Positions 56,253 to 64,000 of a stretch of DNA of 64,000 nucleotides are shown piece by piece. This DNA is from Urechidicola vernalis (GTDB lineage Bacteria > Bacteroidota > Bacteroidia > Flavobacteriales > Flavobacteriaceae). The stretch covers positions 1 to 64,000 of the forward strand of contig NZ_JAVRHV010000005.1 of the NCBI RefSeq assembly GCF_031846385.1, written 5' to 3'. How positions within the stretch are numbered: the stretch's first letter is position 1; every line of letters starts with the position of its first letter. The notes under the pieces are model-generated. The model made no database searches. It had not been told where the DNA came from and saw only the letters and a program-made list of their open reading frames with translations. The position numbers and the translations under genes are program-made.

Positions 56253-56287
56253 CACCGATTTTAAAGACACTCAATTATTTGTGTAAA

Positions 56288-57370
56288 ATGAAAGGAAATT
56301 TTTCAGTTAGATTACTTACCGCAATAATGATTTTATTTTCAGTTTCTTTTGCTTCTGCAGAGGTTAAATCTGAATCAGAAAATCAAGAAGGAAAAGATTT
56401 AAAAACGGAGATTAAAGAATATATAGATCATCACTTATTAGATTCGTATGATTTTGGATTGTATTCTTATACTACAGAAGAAGGAGAGCACAAATACATT
56501 GGTTTCCCATTACCAGTTATTTTAATTGATGGAGGTTTAAAGGTCTTTTTGTCTTCAAAATTTCACCACGGAGAAACTGTTGCTGAGGTAGGAGGAAACT
56601 ACTACAAATTATATCACAATAAGATTTACAAAACAGATGCTGCTGGAACCATTACTTATGACGAAGCACATCACCCAACAAATGCAAAACCATTAGACTT
56701 TTCAATTACTAAGAACGTGTTCTTTATTTTATTGGTAAGTATTTTAATGTTTGTAATGTTTAGTAGAATGGCTAAGAAATATAAGTCTAATCCATTACCT
56801 ACAGGTATCGGTCGCGCTTTAGAGCCAATTATTTTATATGTAAGAGACGATATTGCTATTCCGAACATTGGTAAAAAGCACTATAAAAGATACATGAGTT
56901 ATTTGTTAACTGTATTCTTCTTTGTTTGGATTATCAACTTATTAGGGTTAAGTCCACTTGGAGTAAACGTAACAAATAACATTGCTGTAACATTTGCTTT
57001 GGCATTGATTACGTATTTGATCACAACATTTACGGCAAATAAAAATTACTGGGGACACATCTTTTGGATGCCAGGAGTTCCAGTATTTATGAAAATAGTA
57101 TTAGCACCAATTGAGTTGTTAGGTACTATTATTAAGCCATTCTCATTAATGATTCGTTTGTATGCAAACATTACTGCAGGTCACGTAGTATTAATGAGTA
57201 TTATAGGTATGATGTTTATTTTCAAAAGTTGGATTGGTAGTCCGTTATCTTTTGGATTGGCGTTTGCTTTATCGTTATTAGAATTATTAGTAGCGGCATT
57301 ACAAGCGTATATATTTACAATGCTATCGGCGTTGTATTTTGGGTCGGCTGTTGAAGAGCACGATCACTAA
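56288..57370 (+). CDS. atpB: ATP synthase Fo subunit a
   Basis: The protein has 360 residues from ATG 56288; a TTG 9 bases upstream is in frame but unlikely. It has a signal-like N-terminus (ends SFASA) and a long periplasmic-type region (about 25-140), both usual in Bacteroidota subunit a. The C-terminal membrane core holds the essential Arg in LMIRLYANITAGH. It forms the proton half-channels against the c ring. Confidence 0.95.
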   Translation: MKGNFSVRLLTAIMILFSVSFASAEVKSESENQEGKDLKTEIKEYIDHHLLDSYDFGLYSYTTEEGEHKYIGFPLPVILIDGGLKVFLSSKFHHGETVAEVGGNYYKLYHNKIYKTDAAGTITYDEAHHPTNAKPLDFSITKNVFFILLVSILMFVMFSRMAKKYKSNPLPTGIGRALEPIILYVRDDIAIPNIGKKHYKRYMSYLLTVFFFVWIINLLGLSPLGVNVTNNIAVTFALALITYLITTFTANKNYWGHIFWMPGVPVFMKIVLAPIELLGTIIKPFSLMIRLYANITAGHVVLMSIIGMMFIFKSWIGSPLSFGLAFALSLLELLVAALQAYIFTMLSALYFGSAVEEHDH

Positions 57371-57401
57371 AATTGAATGTTTAATTTTTAATAAATATAT
57401 T

Positions 57402-57593
57402 ATGACAGGTTTAAATTTCGTAGGAGCAGGATTGATCGTTATCGGTGCTGGATTAGGTATTGGTAGAATTGGTGGTTCAGCAATGGACGCTATCGCACGT
57501 CAACCAGAAGCTTCAGGAAAGATCCAAACTGCTATGCTTATTGCAGCAGCCCTTATTGAAGGTATTGGATTTGCAGCGTTATTCGCAGCATAA
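57402..57593 (+). CDS. atpE: ATP synthase Fo subunit c
   Basis: The protein has 63 residues from ATG 57402. A longer frame opening inside atpB is not meaningful. It is a two-helix hairpin with the polar loop ARQPEASGK and the proton-carrying Glu53 in LIEGIGFAALF. The helix 1 residues do not show the clear Na+-binding Gln/Glu pattern, so proton coupling is likely. Confidence 0.95.
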   Translation: MTGLNFVGAGLIVIGAGLGIGRIGGSAMDAIARQPEASGKIQTAMLIAAALIEGIGFAALFAA

Positions 57594-57598
57594 CAAAC

Positions 57599-57637
57599 AA
57601 AATAGTGACTATAACGGTTGGTTATAGTCACTATTTT
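57599..57637 (+). other. Intercistronic hairpin between atpE and atpF
   Basis: AAAATAGTGACTATAAC and GTTATAGTCACTATTTT form a perfect 17-bp stem with loop GGTTG, 5 bases after the atpE stop. There is no T tract beyond it and atp genes continue, so it is more likely an mRNA-protecting or partial-termination hairpin than an operon end. Confidence 0.8.
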
Positions 57638-57675
57638 ACTATTAAAATTAAGAAAGAAGTACATATATATACGTT

Positions 57676-58176
57676 ATGGATAAATTAATAGAACAGTTTT
57701 CATTTGGTTTGTTTTTTTGGCAACTTTTCCTTTTTGTAGGATTATTATTCTTATTAAAGAAATTTGCTTGGAAACCTATTTTAGAAGCAGTGAATGCTCG
57801 TGAAGAAGGAATTAAGAACGCGTTAGCTTCTGCAGAAGATGCAAAGAAAGAAATGCAAAACTTAAATGCTGATAACGAACGTTTATTAAAAGAAGCTCGT
57901 GCAGAAAGAGATGCCATGATGAAAGAAGCACGTGAAATCAAAGAAACAATGATTTCTGATGCTAAGGAAGAAGCAAAAACTGAAGGTGCTAAAATGATTG
58001 AGCAAGCACAAGCGGCTATCCAATCAGAAAAAAACGCAGCAATTTCAGAATTAAAAAGTCAAGTGGCTGAACTGTCAGTTGGTATTGCAGAGAAAGTGGT
58101 TCGCAAAGAATTGGCAAACGACGCAGATCAATCTCAATTGATTGAGACATTATTGAAAGAAGTTACAATCAGCTAA
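57676..58176 (+). CDS. atpF: ATP synthase Fo subunit b
   Basis: The protein has 166 residues. One membrane helix (about 10-28, FGLFFWQLFLFVGLLFLL) is followed by a long Glu/Ala/Lys-rich coiled coil that forms the outer stalk. It ends with a delta-binding segment. Confidence 0.95.
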   Translation: MDKLIEQFSFGLFFWQLFLFVGLLFLLKKFAWKPILEAVNAREEGIKNALASAEDAKKEMQNLNADNERLLKEARAERDAMMKEAREIKETMISDAKEEAKTEGAKMIEQAQAAIQSEKNAAISELKSQVAELSVGIAEKVVRKELANDADQSQLIETLLKEVTIS

Positions 58177-58186
58177 ATACATAGCA

Positions 58187-58723
58187 ATGAGTAATAACAG
58201 AGCAGCATTAAGATACGCAAAAGCAGTACTAAGTTTGTCACAAGAGCAAAACAGTGCTGAAGAAACGTATAGCAAAATGCAGTTAATTTCTTCTACAATT
58301 AAAGGTAGTGAGGAGTTGCAAACTGTATTGAGCAGTTCAATTATAAAATCTGACGTAAAGAAAAGTGCGTTGTTGGCAATTTTTGAAAATCAAATCAATG
58401 ACCTTTCAAAAAATCTAATCGACTTGTTAATCACAAATAAAAGATTGGCAGATTTCGATACGGTTGCAAAACAATACATTAAACTTTTTGATGAAGTTAG
58501 TGGAAAACAAGATGCAGTAGTTACTACAGCAGTTCCTTTATCGGATACTTTAAAAAAGGAAGTATTGGCTAAAGTAAAAGAATTGACAGGTAAAGAAGCA
58601 ATTCTTGAAAACAAAGTAGACGCAGCAATTATTGGTGGGTTTATTTTACGTGTAGGAGATATTCAGTATGACGCAAGTATCTCAAACAAGTTAAATGTCT
58701 TGAAAAGAGAGTTTAACGCTTAA
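58187..58723 (+). CDS. atpH: ATP synthase F1 subunit delta
   Basis: The protein has 178 residues. The helical N-terminal domain begins AALRYAKAVLSLSQEQ. The C-terminal motif IIGGFILRVGDIQYDASISN is diagnostic. It joins the stalk to the F1 head. The gap to atpF is 10 bases. Confidence 0.94.
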   Translation: MSNNRAALRYAKAVLSLSQEQNSAEETYSKMQLISSTIKGSEELQTVLSSSIIKSDVKKSALLAIFENQINDLSKNLIDLLITNKRLADFDTVAKQYIKLFDEVSGKQDAVVTTAVPLSDTLKKEVLAKVKELTGKEAILENKVDAAIIGGFILRVGDIQYDASISNKLNVLKREFNA

Positions 58724-58762
58724 TAATAAAGTTAGAATTTAGTTTTATAAAAACAAATAAAA

Positions 58763-60340
58763 ATGGCAGCAATAAAACCAGCTGAAGTATCAGCAATTTT
58801 AAAGCAACAATTAGAAGGATTTGACGGAAGTGCATCTCTTGACGAAGTAGGAACAGTACTTGAAATAGGTGATGGTATTGCTCGTATCTACGGATTGGCA
58901 AACGCGCAATATGGTGAGTTAGTTCAGTTTGAAAGTGGATTAGAAGGAATTGTATTAAACCTTGAAGCAGATAATGTAGGGGTTGTATTATTAGGCCCTT
59001 ATTCTGATATTAAAGAAGGGGGAACTGTAAAACGTACAAACCGTATTGCTTCATTAAATGTTGGTGAAGGAATTGTCGGTCGTGTTGTAAATACATTAGG
59101 TCTTCCTATCGATGGTAAAGGTGCTATTCAAGGTGAAACTTTTGAAATGCCTTTAGAGCGTAAAGCACCAGGTGTTGTATTTAGAGAGCCAGTTACTGAA
59201 CCATTACAAACAGGAGTAAAAGCAATTGATGCGATGATTCCAGTTGGTAGAGGTCAACGTGAGTTGATTATTGGTGACCGTCAAACAGGTAAATCTACTG
59301 TAGCAATTGATACCATCATTAACCAAAAAGAGTTTTACGATGCAGGAGAGCCTGTATATTGTATCTATGTAGCAATTGGTCAAAAAGCATCAACTGTTGC
59401 AGGTATTGTAGCTTTATTAGAAGAAAAAGGAGCGTTAGCATATACTACTATTGTAGCGGCTAATGCATCTGACCCTGCTCCAATGCAGGTATATGCTCCA
59501 ATGGCAGGTGCTGCAATTGGTGAGTACTTTAGAGATACTGGTAGACCAGCATTAATTGTTTATGATGATTTATCTAAACAAGCAGTTGCTTACCGTGAGG
59601 TATCTTTATTATTAAGAAGACCTCCGGGACGTGAGGCATATCCTGGTGATGTATTCTATTTGCACTCTCGTTTATTAGAGCGTGCTGCAAAAGTAATCAA
59701 TGATGATTCTATTGCTAAAGATATGAATGACGTACCAGATTCATTAAAAGGTAAAATTAAAGGAGGAGGTTCTCTAACTGCTTTACCAATTATTGAAACG
59801 CAAGCAGGTGATGTATCAGCATATATTCCAACAAACGTAATTTCTATTACGGATGGTCAGATTTTCTTAGAGTCAGATTTGTTTAACTCTGGTGTTCGTC
59901 CAGCAATTAACGTAGGTATTTCTGTATCTCGTGTTGGTGGTAACGCTCAGATTAAATCTATGAAGAAAGTATCTGGTACCTTAAAATTAGATCAAGCACA
60001 GTACCGTGAGTTAGAAGCGTTTGCTAAGTTTGGTTCTGATTTAGATGCTGCAACGATGAATGTGATTTCAAAAGGACAACGTAACGTTGAAATTTTGAAA
60101 CAAGCACAGGCAAGCCCTTTAAGTGTTGAAGATCAAACTGCTATTATTTATGCAGGATCTAAGAACTTATTAAAAGAGGTCCCTGTAAATAAAATAAAAG
60201 AATTTGAAGTAAATTTCTTAGAGTATTTGAATGCAAAGCATAGAGATACTTTAGATACAATTAAATCAGGAAAATTAACTGATGAGGTTGTAGATGTATT
60301 GACAAACGCAGCGAAAGAAATTTCTGCACAATACGCTTAA
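58763..60340 (+). CDS. atpA: ATP synthase F1 subunit alpha
   Basis: The protein has 525 residues. The P-loop GDRQTGKST is at 171-179. VAIGQKASTVAGIVALLEEK, SLLLRRPPGREAYPGDVFYL and the Arg-finger region ISVSRVGGNAQIKSMKKV are intact. It is the non-catalytic nucleotide-binding subunit. Confidence 0.97.
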   Translation: MAAIKPAEVSAILKQQLEGFDGSASLDEVGTVLEIGDGIARIYGLANAQYGELVQFESGLEGIVLNLEADNVGVVLLGPYSDIKEGGTVKRTNRIASLNVGEGIVGRVVNTLGLPIDGKGAIQGETFEMPLERKAPGVVFREPVTEPLQTGVKAIDAMIPVGRGQRELIIGDRQTGKSTVAIDTIINQKEFYDAGEPVYCIYVAIGQKASTVAGIVALLEEKGALAYTTIVAANASDPAPMQVYAPMAGAAIGEYFRDTGRPALIVYDDLSKQAVAYREVSLLLRRPPGREAYPGDVFYLHSRLLERAAKVINDDSIAKDMNDVPDSLKGKIKGGGSLTALPIIETQAGDVSAYIPTNVISITDGQIFLESDLFNSGVRPAINVGISVSRVGGNAQIKSMKKVSGTLKLDQAQYRELEAFAKFGSDLDAATMNVISKGQRNVEILKQAQASPLSVEDQTAIIYAGSKNLLKEVPVNKIKEFEVNFLEYLNAKHRDTLDTIKSGKLTDEVVDVLTNAAKEISAQYA

Positions 60341-60354
60341 TAATATTTTGATAT

Positions 60355-60384
60355 TGAGTAGTTGAATTAAATTTCAACTACTCA
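60355..60384 (+). other. Intercistronic hairpin between atpA and atpG
   Basis: TGAGTAGTTGAA and TTCAACTACTCA form a 12-bp stem with a 6-base loop, 14 bases after the atpA stop and 26 before atpG. It lacks a T tract. It may tune relative amounts of alpha and gamma. Confidence 0.65.
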
Positions 60385-60410
60385 GTATTTAATTTAAGTA
60401 CCATAAGAAT

Positions 60411-61274
60411 ATGGCAAATTTAAAAGAAATACGTAACAGAATTACTTCCATCGGATCAACGATGCAGATTACTAGTGCTATGAAAATGGTATCCGCTGCA
60501 AAGTTGAAAAAAGCGCAAGATGCTATTACGCAAATGCGTCCATATTCCGATAAGTTAACACAATTGTTACAAAGTTTAAGTGCTACTTTAGACGCTGATG
60601 CAGGAGGTGCTTTTGCAGAACAACGCGAAGTTTCTAAGGTATTGGTTATTGCAATTACGTCTAATAGAGGTTTATGTGGTGGATTTAATTCTTCAGTAAT
60701 TAAAGGAGCGACTAAACACATCGATTCTTCTTATAAAGGTAAAGAAGTTTCAGTACTTGCAATTGGAAAAAAAGGAGGCGATTTACTTTCTAAACAGTTT
60801 AATGTTATAGAAACAAATACGGAAATTTTTGACAACCTTACATTTGATAATGTTGCAGAAATTGCTCAAAAAGTAATGGACTTATATGTTGATGGATCTT
60901 TTGATAAAGTAGAAATTATTTACAACCAGTTTAAGAATGCTGCCACACAGATTACGCAGGTTGAACAATTTTTACCAATCGAGAAAATAGAAGGTGAAGA
61001 AGCAGATAGTAATTCAGATTATATATTTGAGCCAGGAAAAGCTGAGATTATTTTAGAATTGATTCCTAAGTCTTTAAAAACGCAATTGTACAAAGCCATT
61101 CGCGATTCTTATGCATCAGAGCATGGGGCACGTATGACAGCAATGCATAAAGCAACGGACAACGCTAGTGAAATGCGTGATGATTTGTTATTAACATACA
61201 ACAAAGCACGTCAAGCAGCGATTACAGGAGAAATCTTGGAGATTGTTGGTGGTGCGGAAGCATTGAACAATTAG
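60411..61274 (+). CDS. atpG: ATP synthase F1 subunit gamma
   Basis: The protein has 287 residues. The N-terminal helix LKEIRNRITSIGSTMQITSA and the C-terminal helix ARMTAMHKATDNASEM are the rotor coiled coil. SNRGLCGGFNSS is conserved. It is the last atp gene here; atpD and atpC (beta, epsilon) are not in the window, as is usual in Bacteroidota, where they lie elsewhere. Confidence 0.95.
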   Translation: MANLKEIRNRITSIGSTMQITSAMKMVSAAKLKKAQDAITQMRPYSDKLTQLLQSLSATLDADAGGAFAEQREVSKVLVIAITSNRGLCGGFNSSVIKGATKHIDSSYKGKEVSVLAIGKKGGDLLSKQFNVIETNTEIFDNLTFDNVAEIAQKVMDLYVDGSFDKVEIIYNQFKNAATQITQVEQFLPIEKIEGEEADSNSDYIFEPGKAEIILELIPKSLKTQLYKAIRDSYASEHGARMTAMHKATDNASEMRDDLLLTYNKARQAAITGEILEIVGGAEALNN

Positions 61275-61282
61275 AACTTATT

Positions 61283-61312
61283 TGTCACCTTGAGCGGAGT
61301 CGAAAGGTCTCA
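61283..61312 (+). repeat. Interspersed repeat copy after atpG
   Basis: TGTCACCTTGAGCGGAGTCG followed by AAAGGTCTCA is a 30-base copy identical to the gltX insertion (36966-36995) at 27 positions. It lies between the atpG stop and the operon terminator. Confidence 0.75.
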
Positions 61313-61322
61313 TTATAAAAAT

Positions 61323-61352
61323 AAAAACCTCTTTAGAAATAAAGAGGTTTTT
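61323..61352 (+). terminator. Terminator of the atp operon
   Basis: AAAAACCTCTTTA and TAAAGAGGTTTTT form a 13-bp stem capped by a GAAA tetraloop and followed by TT. Confidence 0.9.
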
Positions 61353-61393
61353 TTATGACAGTAAGTGTCGTTAAACGTTTCACTTAAAGCCCG

Positions 61394-61401
61394 TATCTTT
61401 G
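61394..61401 (+). promoter_or_regulatory. -7 box of the lipoprotein gene
   Basis: TATCTTTG is a full TAnnTTTG match, 47 bases upstream of the ATG at 61449. Confidence 0.55.
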
Positions 61402-61448
61402 TTTGGCATAGAATTTGAAAAGTTTATTTCGAATCAATTAAGAAAGAT

Positions 61449-62381
61449 ATGAAGGCAGTAAAATTACTTTTGAGTGTATTAGCAATGACATTTTTAGTGT
61501 CATGTTCAAGCGATAATGATATTCCACCACCAGTGGAGCCAATAAGTCTATATGAATTGTTGGCAGAATATGAAGTTTGGTATGTAGATTACGGTAAAAG
61601 TTACGGAACTGGAGATGTATATTATGTGGCGCAAGCCTTTACCCTTTCCTATTTAAATGGTGTAATGCACGCGAATAATAATTTAGTGGGTATTGGTGAA
61701 ACAGGTAATGGATTAGGAATTGATGTTGGAACCTATGATACAAACGGAATGACCCTAATTACCAATCATAATATTGACGGACGTATTGACTTTCATGTAA
61801 AACAATTGAATGTAAATACTATTGAGTTATACAATTTTGAAGAAGATGTGACCTACGTTTTAGAAGGGTTTCAAACAACAACATTTGATTATGATGGATT
61901 GTTTTACGACAATTTAGATTTAATGGTGCAGGAATATGATGGCTGGGAAAAAACGTATGTTAGTGACGATGGAGATTTAAATCCATTTGATGATGAAAAT
62001 TATTTGACATTTTTTTATGAAGACGGAGACAATACATTTTTGTCATCAATAGATGAAACTGGGTTAGAGATTGGTGATGTTATCTGGGATTATCAAGGAT
62101 TGTATAATATTATCATCGATTCTCAAATTTTAACATTGAATTATGATGGTGGAGATACTGAAAAGTTCGATTTGACCGTTATTAATGACAACGTACTAGA
62201 GATGTACCATTTAAGTTCGGGTACAACCTATCAATTTACGGGTAGAGGTTTCAATTTAATAGAGAAAAGAAACTTACGTAAAAAAGAATCAGCAAATTCT
62301 GATAAGAGCGTAAGGAATGGATCTAAAAAACGTACTAAAGTAGATAGTAGAACAATATTAGGAGAAAAGCATTTAAAATAA
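61449..62381 (+). CDS. Surface-type lipoprotein of a flavobacterial family
   Basis: The protein has 310 residues. The lipoprotein signal has Cys19 (MTFLVSCSSDND). The body is beta-rich with repeated aromatic and acidic strands (YEVWYVDYGKSYGTGDVYYV, VGIGETGNGLGIDVGTYDT, SSGTTYQFTGRG). The last 35 residues are Lys/Arg/Ser-rich. As I recall, homologues in flavobacteria are often labelled 'nicotinic acid mononucleotide adenylyltransferase', but no nucleotide-binding motif is visible, so that name is doubtful. Function unknown. Confidence 0.8.
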   Translation: MKAVKLLLSVLAMTFLVSCSSDNDIPPPVEPISLYELLAEYEVWYVDYGKSYGTGDVYYVAQAFTLSYLNGVMHANNNLVGIGETGNGLGIDVGTYDTNGMTLITNHNIDGRIDFHVKQLNVNTIELYNFEEDVTYVLEGFQTTTFDYDGLFYDNLDLMVQEYDGWEKTYVSDDGDLNPFDDENYLTFFYEDGDNTFLSSIDETGLEIGDVIWDYQGLYNIIIDSQILTLNYDGGDTEKFDLTVINDNVLEMYHLSSGTTYQFTGRGFNLIEKRNLRKKESANSDKSVRNGSKKRTKVDSRTILGEKHLK

Positions 62382-62403
62382 AGTTTGGTTAGTTGATTTT
62401 TGG

Positions 62404-62423
62404 TTGGCTACGCTTGTAGCCAA
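62404..62423 (+). other. Hairpin upstream of the terminator
   Basis: TTGGCTAC and GTAGCCAA pair over 8 bp with a GCTT loop, just before the strong terminator at 62435-62459. The tandem arrangement may protect the 3' end. Confidence 0.55.
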
Positions 62424-62434
62424 TTGAATTGAAT

Positions 62435-62459
62435 CCCCTCGCATCGCGAGGGGTTTTTT
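62435..62459 (+). terminator. Rho-independent terminator of the lipoprotein gene
   Basis: CCCCTCGC and GCGAGGGG form a GC-rich 8-bp stem with a 3-base loop, followed by TTTTTT. Confidence 0.92.
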
Positions 62460-62516
62460 CTTGTTTATTTTTTTTATAGCTAGGAGCAAACTATCTTTAG
62501 CTAAAACAAAAATATT

Positions 62517-63269
62517 TTGAATAAAACAGTATTAATAACTGGCTCAACTTCTGGAATTGGAATGGCAACCGCAGCACTTTTTGCTGAAAAAGGATTTACT
62601 TTAATTCTGTGTGGAAGAAGAGCGGAAAGACTTGAGCATTTAAAAACAACATTAGGTAAATTAACCAAAGTAAGGACACTTCAGTTTGATGTTAGAGATA
62701 AAAATGAAATATTTAAAGCTATTGCCTCGCTTCCAAATGATTTTAAAAATATAGATGTACTAATAAATAATGCGGGTAATGCGCATGGTCTAAGCACCAT
62801 TCAAGATGGCGATATTGATGATTGGGACGCTATGATGGATATTAATGTAAAAGGCTTGTTATATGTGTCTAAAGCAGTGCTTCCAATAATGACAGAAAGA
62901 AACAGCGGCTTTATTGTTAATATAGGCTCTATAGCCGGCAAAGAAGTTTATCCGAATGGAAATGTGTATTGCGCTTCAAAACACGCTGTAGATGCTTTAA
63001 ACAAGGCAATGAGAATTGATTTGAATAAATATAACATTCGTGTTTCCGGTATTCACCCAGGAGCGGTAGAAACGGAATTTTCGGATGTACGCTTTAAAGG
63101 AGATTCTGAAAAAGCAAAAGCGGTGTATGAAGGGTATAATGCCTTACAGGCTGAAGATATTGCGGACATTATTCATTTTGTAGTTACAAGACCGTACCAT
63201 GTTAATATTGAAGATTTAGTGGTATACCCAACAGCACAAGCAAGCGCAACGATCTTAAATAAGAATTAA
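62517..63269 (+). CDS. SDR-family NAD(P)-dependent oxidoreductase
   Basis: The protein has 250 residues starting at TTG 62517; the first in-frame ATG comes too late (residue 16, inside the dinucleotide-binding fold). Cofactor motif TGSTSGIG is at about 8-15. NNAG, the catalytic Ser in NIGSIAGKEVYP, and YCASK (Tyr and Lys) are intact. It resembles YdfG-type short-chain reductases that act on 3-hydroxy acids. The next gene begins 1 base after its stop. Confidence 0.9.
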   Translation: MNKTVLITGSTSGIGMATAALFAEKGFTLILCGRRAERLEHLKTTLGKLTKVRTLQFDVRDKNEIFKAIASLPNDFKNIDVLINNAGNAHGLSTIQDGDIDDWDAMMDINVKGLLYVSKAVLPIMTERNSGFIVNIGSIAGKEVYPNGNVYCASKHAVDALNKAMRIDLNKYNIRVSGIHPGAVETEFSDVRFKGDSEKAKAVYEGYNALQAEDIADIIHFVVTRPYHVNIEDLVVYPTAQASATILNKN

Positions 63270-63270
63270 G

Positions 63271-64000
63271 ATGATTAACAAGCGTTTATTAATTAAAAAC
63301 CTACTCAACCATTCAGATGAAAATAGTTTTTATGATAAAAAACAGCGCTTAAACATTTCTAATAAAATTGGAAAGGCAAAGTTTATAAAGCACATTTGCG
63401 CTTTGTCCAATTCTAATCCAGAAAACAATTCTTATATAGTTATTGGTGTAGAGGATGAATCGAATAAAATTTTAGGTGTAGACTTTTATGATGATAGTAA
63501 GATTCAAAACTTAGTTAATGCGTATTTAGCGAATCCTCCTAAAATTCAATATGAGAATATTGGGTTTCCAAAACTTCAAAAACACAAGGTAATAGGACTT
63601 GTTACAATTCACCCTACGGCCTCTATTTCCTCTTTTAAACGAAACGCATGGAAATACCCTAGAGGAACCTCTTTTTATCGCAGAGGCAGTAATTCTATGC
63701 CGACCACAGAACAATTCGAACTCAGAAATACAAACAAACCTATTGTTGAGTCGATAGAGAAAATTGCTAGTAACAATTTAGAGTTAACATTGACTGGTGT
63801 GTTTGATTTTATAAACAGTCATAACGAAGAGTACAATCCACAATTTAAGGTTTTTAAAGAGCAATTTGTGATTTGTTGGGCTGGGAAATTAAACAGAATA
63901 AATGGCCAGAATTATTACTCAAGAGTAGATATTGAATTGGTAAACGAGCAAGTTCTCTTGTTTTACTCCGTATTAGATGAAGTGACAATAGAGCACAACA
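63271..64000 (+). CDS. AlbA_2 (Schlafen-type) putative nucleic-acid- or ATP-binding protein, cut by window edge
   Basis: An open frame from ATG 63271 runs off the right edge (243 codons seen). Residues about 15-130 fit the AlbA_2 domain often annotated 'ATP-binding' or 'putative DNA-binding': ENSFYDKKQRLNIS, KFIKHICALSNSNPENNSYI, VIGVEDESNKILGVD and YRRGSNSMPTTEQF. It starts 1 base after the SDR stop, so the two are an operon. Function unknown. Confidence 0.8.
   Translation, partial: MINKRLLIKNLLNHSDENSFYDKKQRLNISNKIGKAKFIKHICALSNSNPENNSYIVIGVEDESNKILGVDFYDDSKIQNLVNAYLANPPKIQYENIGFPKLQKHKVIGLVTIHPTASISSFKRNAWKYPRGTSFYRRGSNSMPTTEQFELRNTNKPIVESIEKIASNNLELTLTGVFDFINSHNEEYNPQFKVFKEQFVICWAGKLNRINGQNYYSRVDIELVNEQVLLFYSVLDEVTIEHN

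Noticed and set aside
57920..57940. CACGTG in atpF resembling parS (GCACGTGAAATC)
   Set aside because: Only the core and one half match; it reads as normal Ala-Arg-Glu codons in a conserved coiled coil.
56288..61274. Loss of atpD and atpC as a deletion
   Set aside because: Separate placement of the beta and epsilon genes is normal in Bacteroidota, so absence here is not evidence of loss.
1..64000. CRISPR arrays, insertion sequences, prophage or integrative elements
   Set aside because: No regularly spaced direct repeats, transposase, integrase or phage structural genes were seen; the only repeats are short palindromic elements.

Overview
The window is a piece of a Bacteroidota chromosome, almost certainly from a marine-type Flavobacteriaceae. 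The evidence is low G+C; promoters with the Bacteroidota -7 box TAnnTTTG; cargo proteins with type IX secretion (T9SS) C-terminal signals; a SprE/PorW-like gliding and secretion lipoprotein; an ATP synthase cluster without atpD/atpC; and many families typical of flavobacteria (DUF4175, TIGR02757, DUF5687, DUF6168, head-GIN). I see no rRNA, tRNA, phage, transposase or CRISPR array.

Layout. 1-13416 (minus): a tandem set of related, very large secreted surface proteins (HYR/Ig-like, GEVED, choice-of-anchor, LamG and T9SS sorting modules). One of them is split by a single in-frame TGA at 4588-4590. 13501-16900 (minus): TonB-dependent receptor, recO, and a 74-residue secreted protein that looks like a collapsed porZ. 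16977-31680: mixed housekeeping genes, namely CYTH, a LytTR two-component pair, plsC, trpS, a DUF481 membrane protein, a TIGR02757 protein, an aldo/keto reductase, pgk, holB, DoxX, a methyltransferase and mnmG. 32034-43392: ybeY, DUF4175, gltX, a thioesterase, SPFH, tatA, head-GIN, rnr and a lipid kinase. 43621-44172: an AT-rich gap with DnaA-box-like sequences. 44173-49369: rpiB, a CDF transporter, GNAT, DUF6265 and recA, then LysE and an FNR-like reductase on the minus strand. 49650-52895: an operon of PadR, a membrane protein, a DUF5687 permease and an ABC ATPase. 53015-61274: sprE, bactofilin, AtpZ, DUF6168, atpB-E-F-H-A-G. 61449-64000: a lipoprotein, an SDR and the start of an AlbA_2 protein.

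Replication signals. Left of about 43.4 kb most genes are on the minus strand (22 of 31 by my calls). Right of 44.2 kb nearly all are on the plus strand (22 of 24). This divergence is centred on the AT-rich gap. Three parS-like palindromes lie 12-15 kb to the left, two of them bracketing mnmG. Together they suggest that the window contains or lies very near the chromosome origin.

Repeats. Short palindromic elements of the 'TGTCA...CTTGAGC...GTCGAA' and 'TGTCATTCTGA...' kinds are scattered in gaps at 24.0, 37.4 and 61.3 kb. One copy sits in frame inside gltX, where it encodes about eleven residues.

Limits. All family names come from recognising translated sequence; no database search was run. 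Promoters, hairpins, parS and DnaA-like sites were found by eye. Long AT-rich gaps were read but could hide small RNAs.
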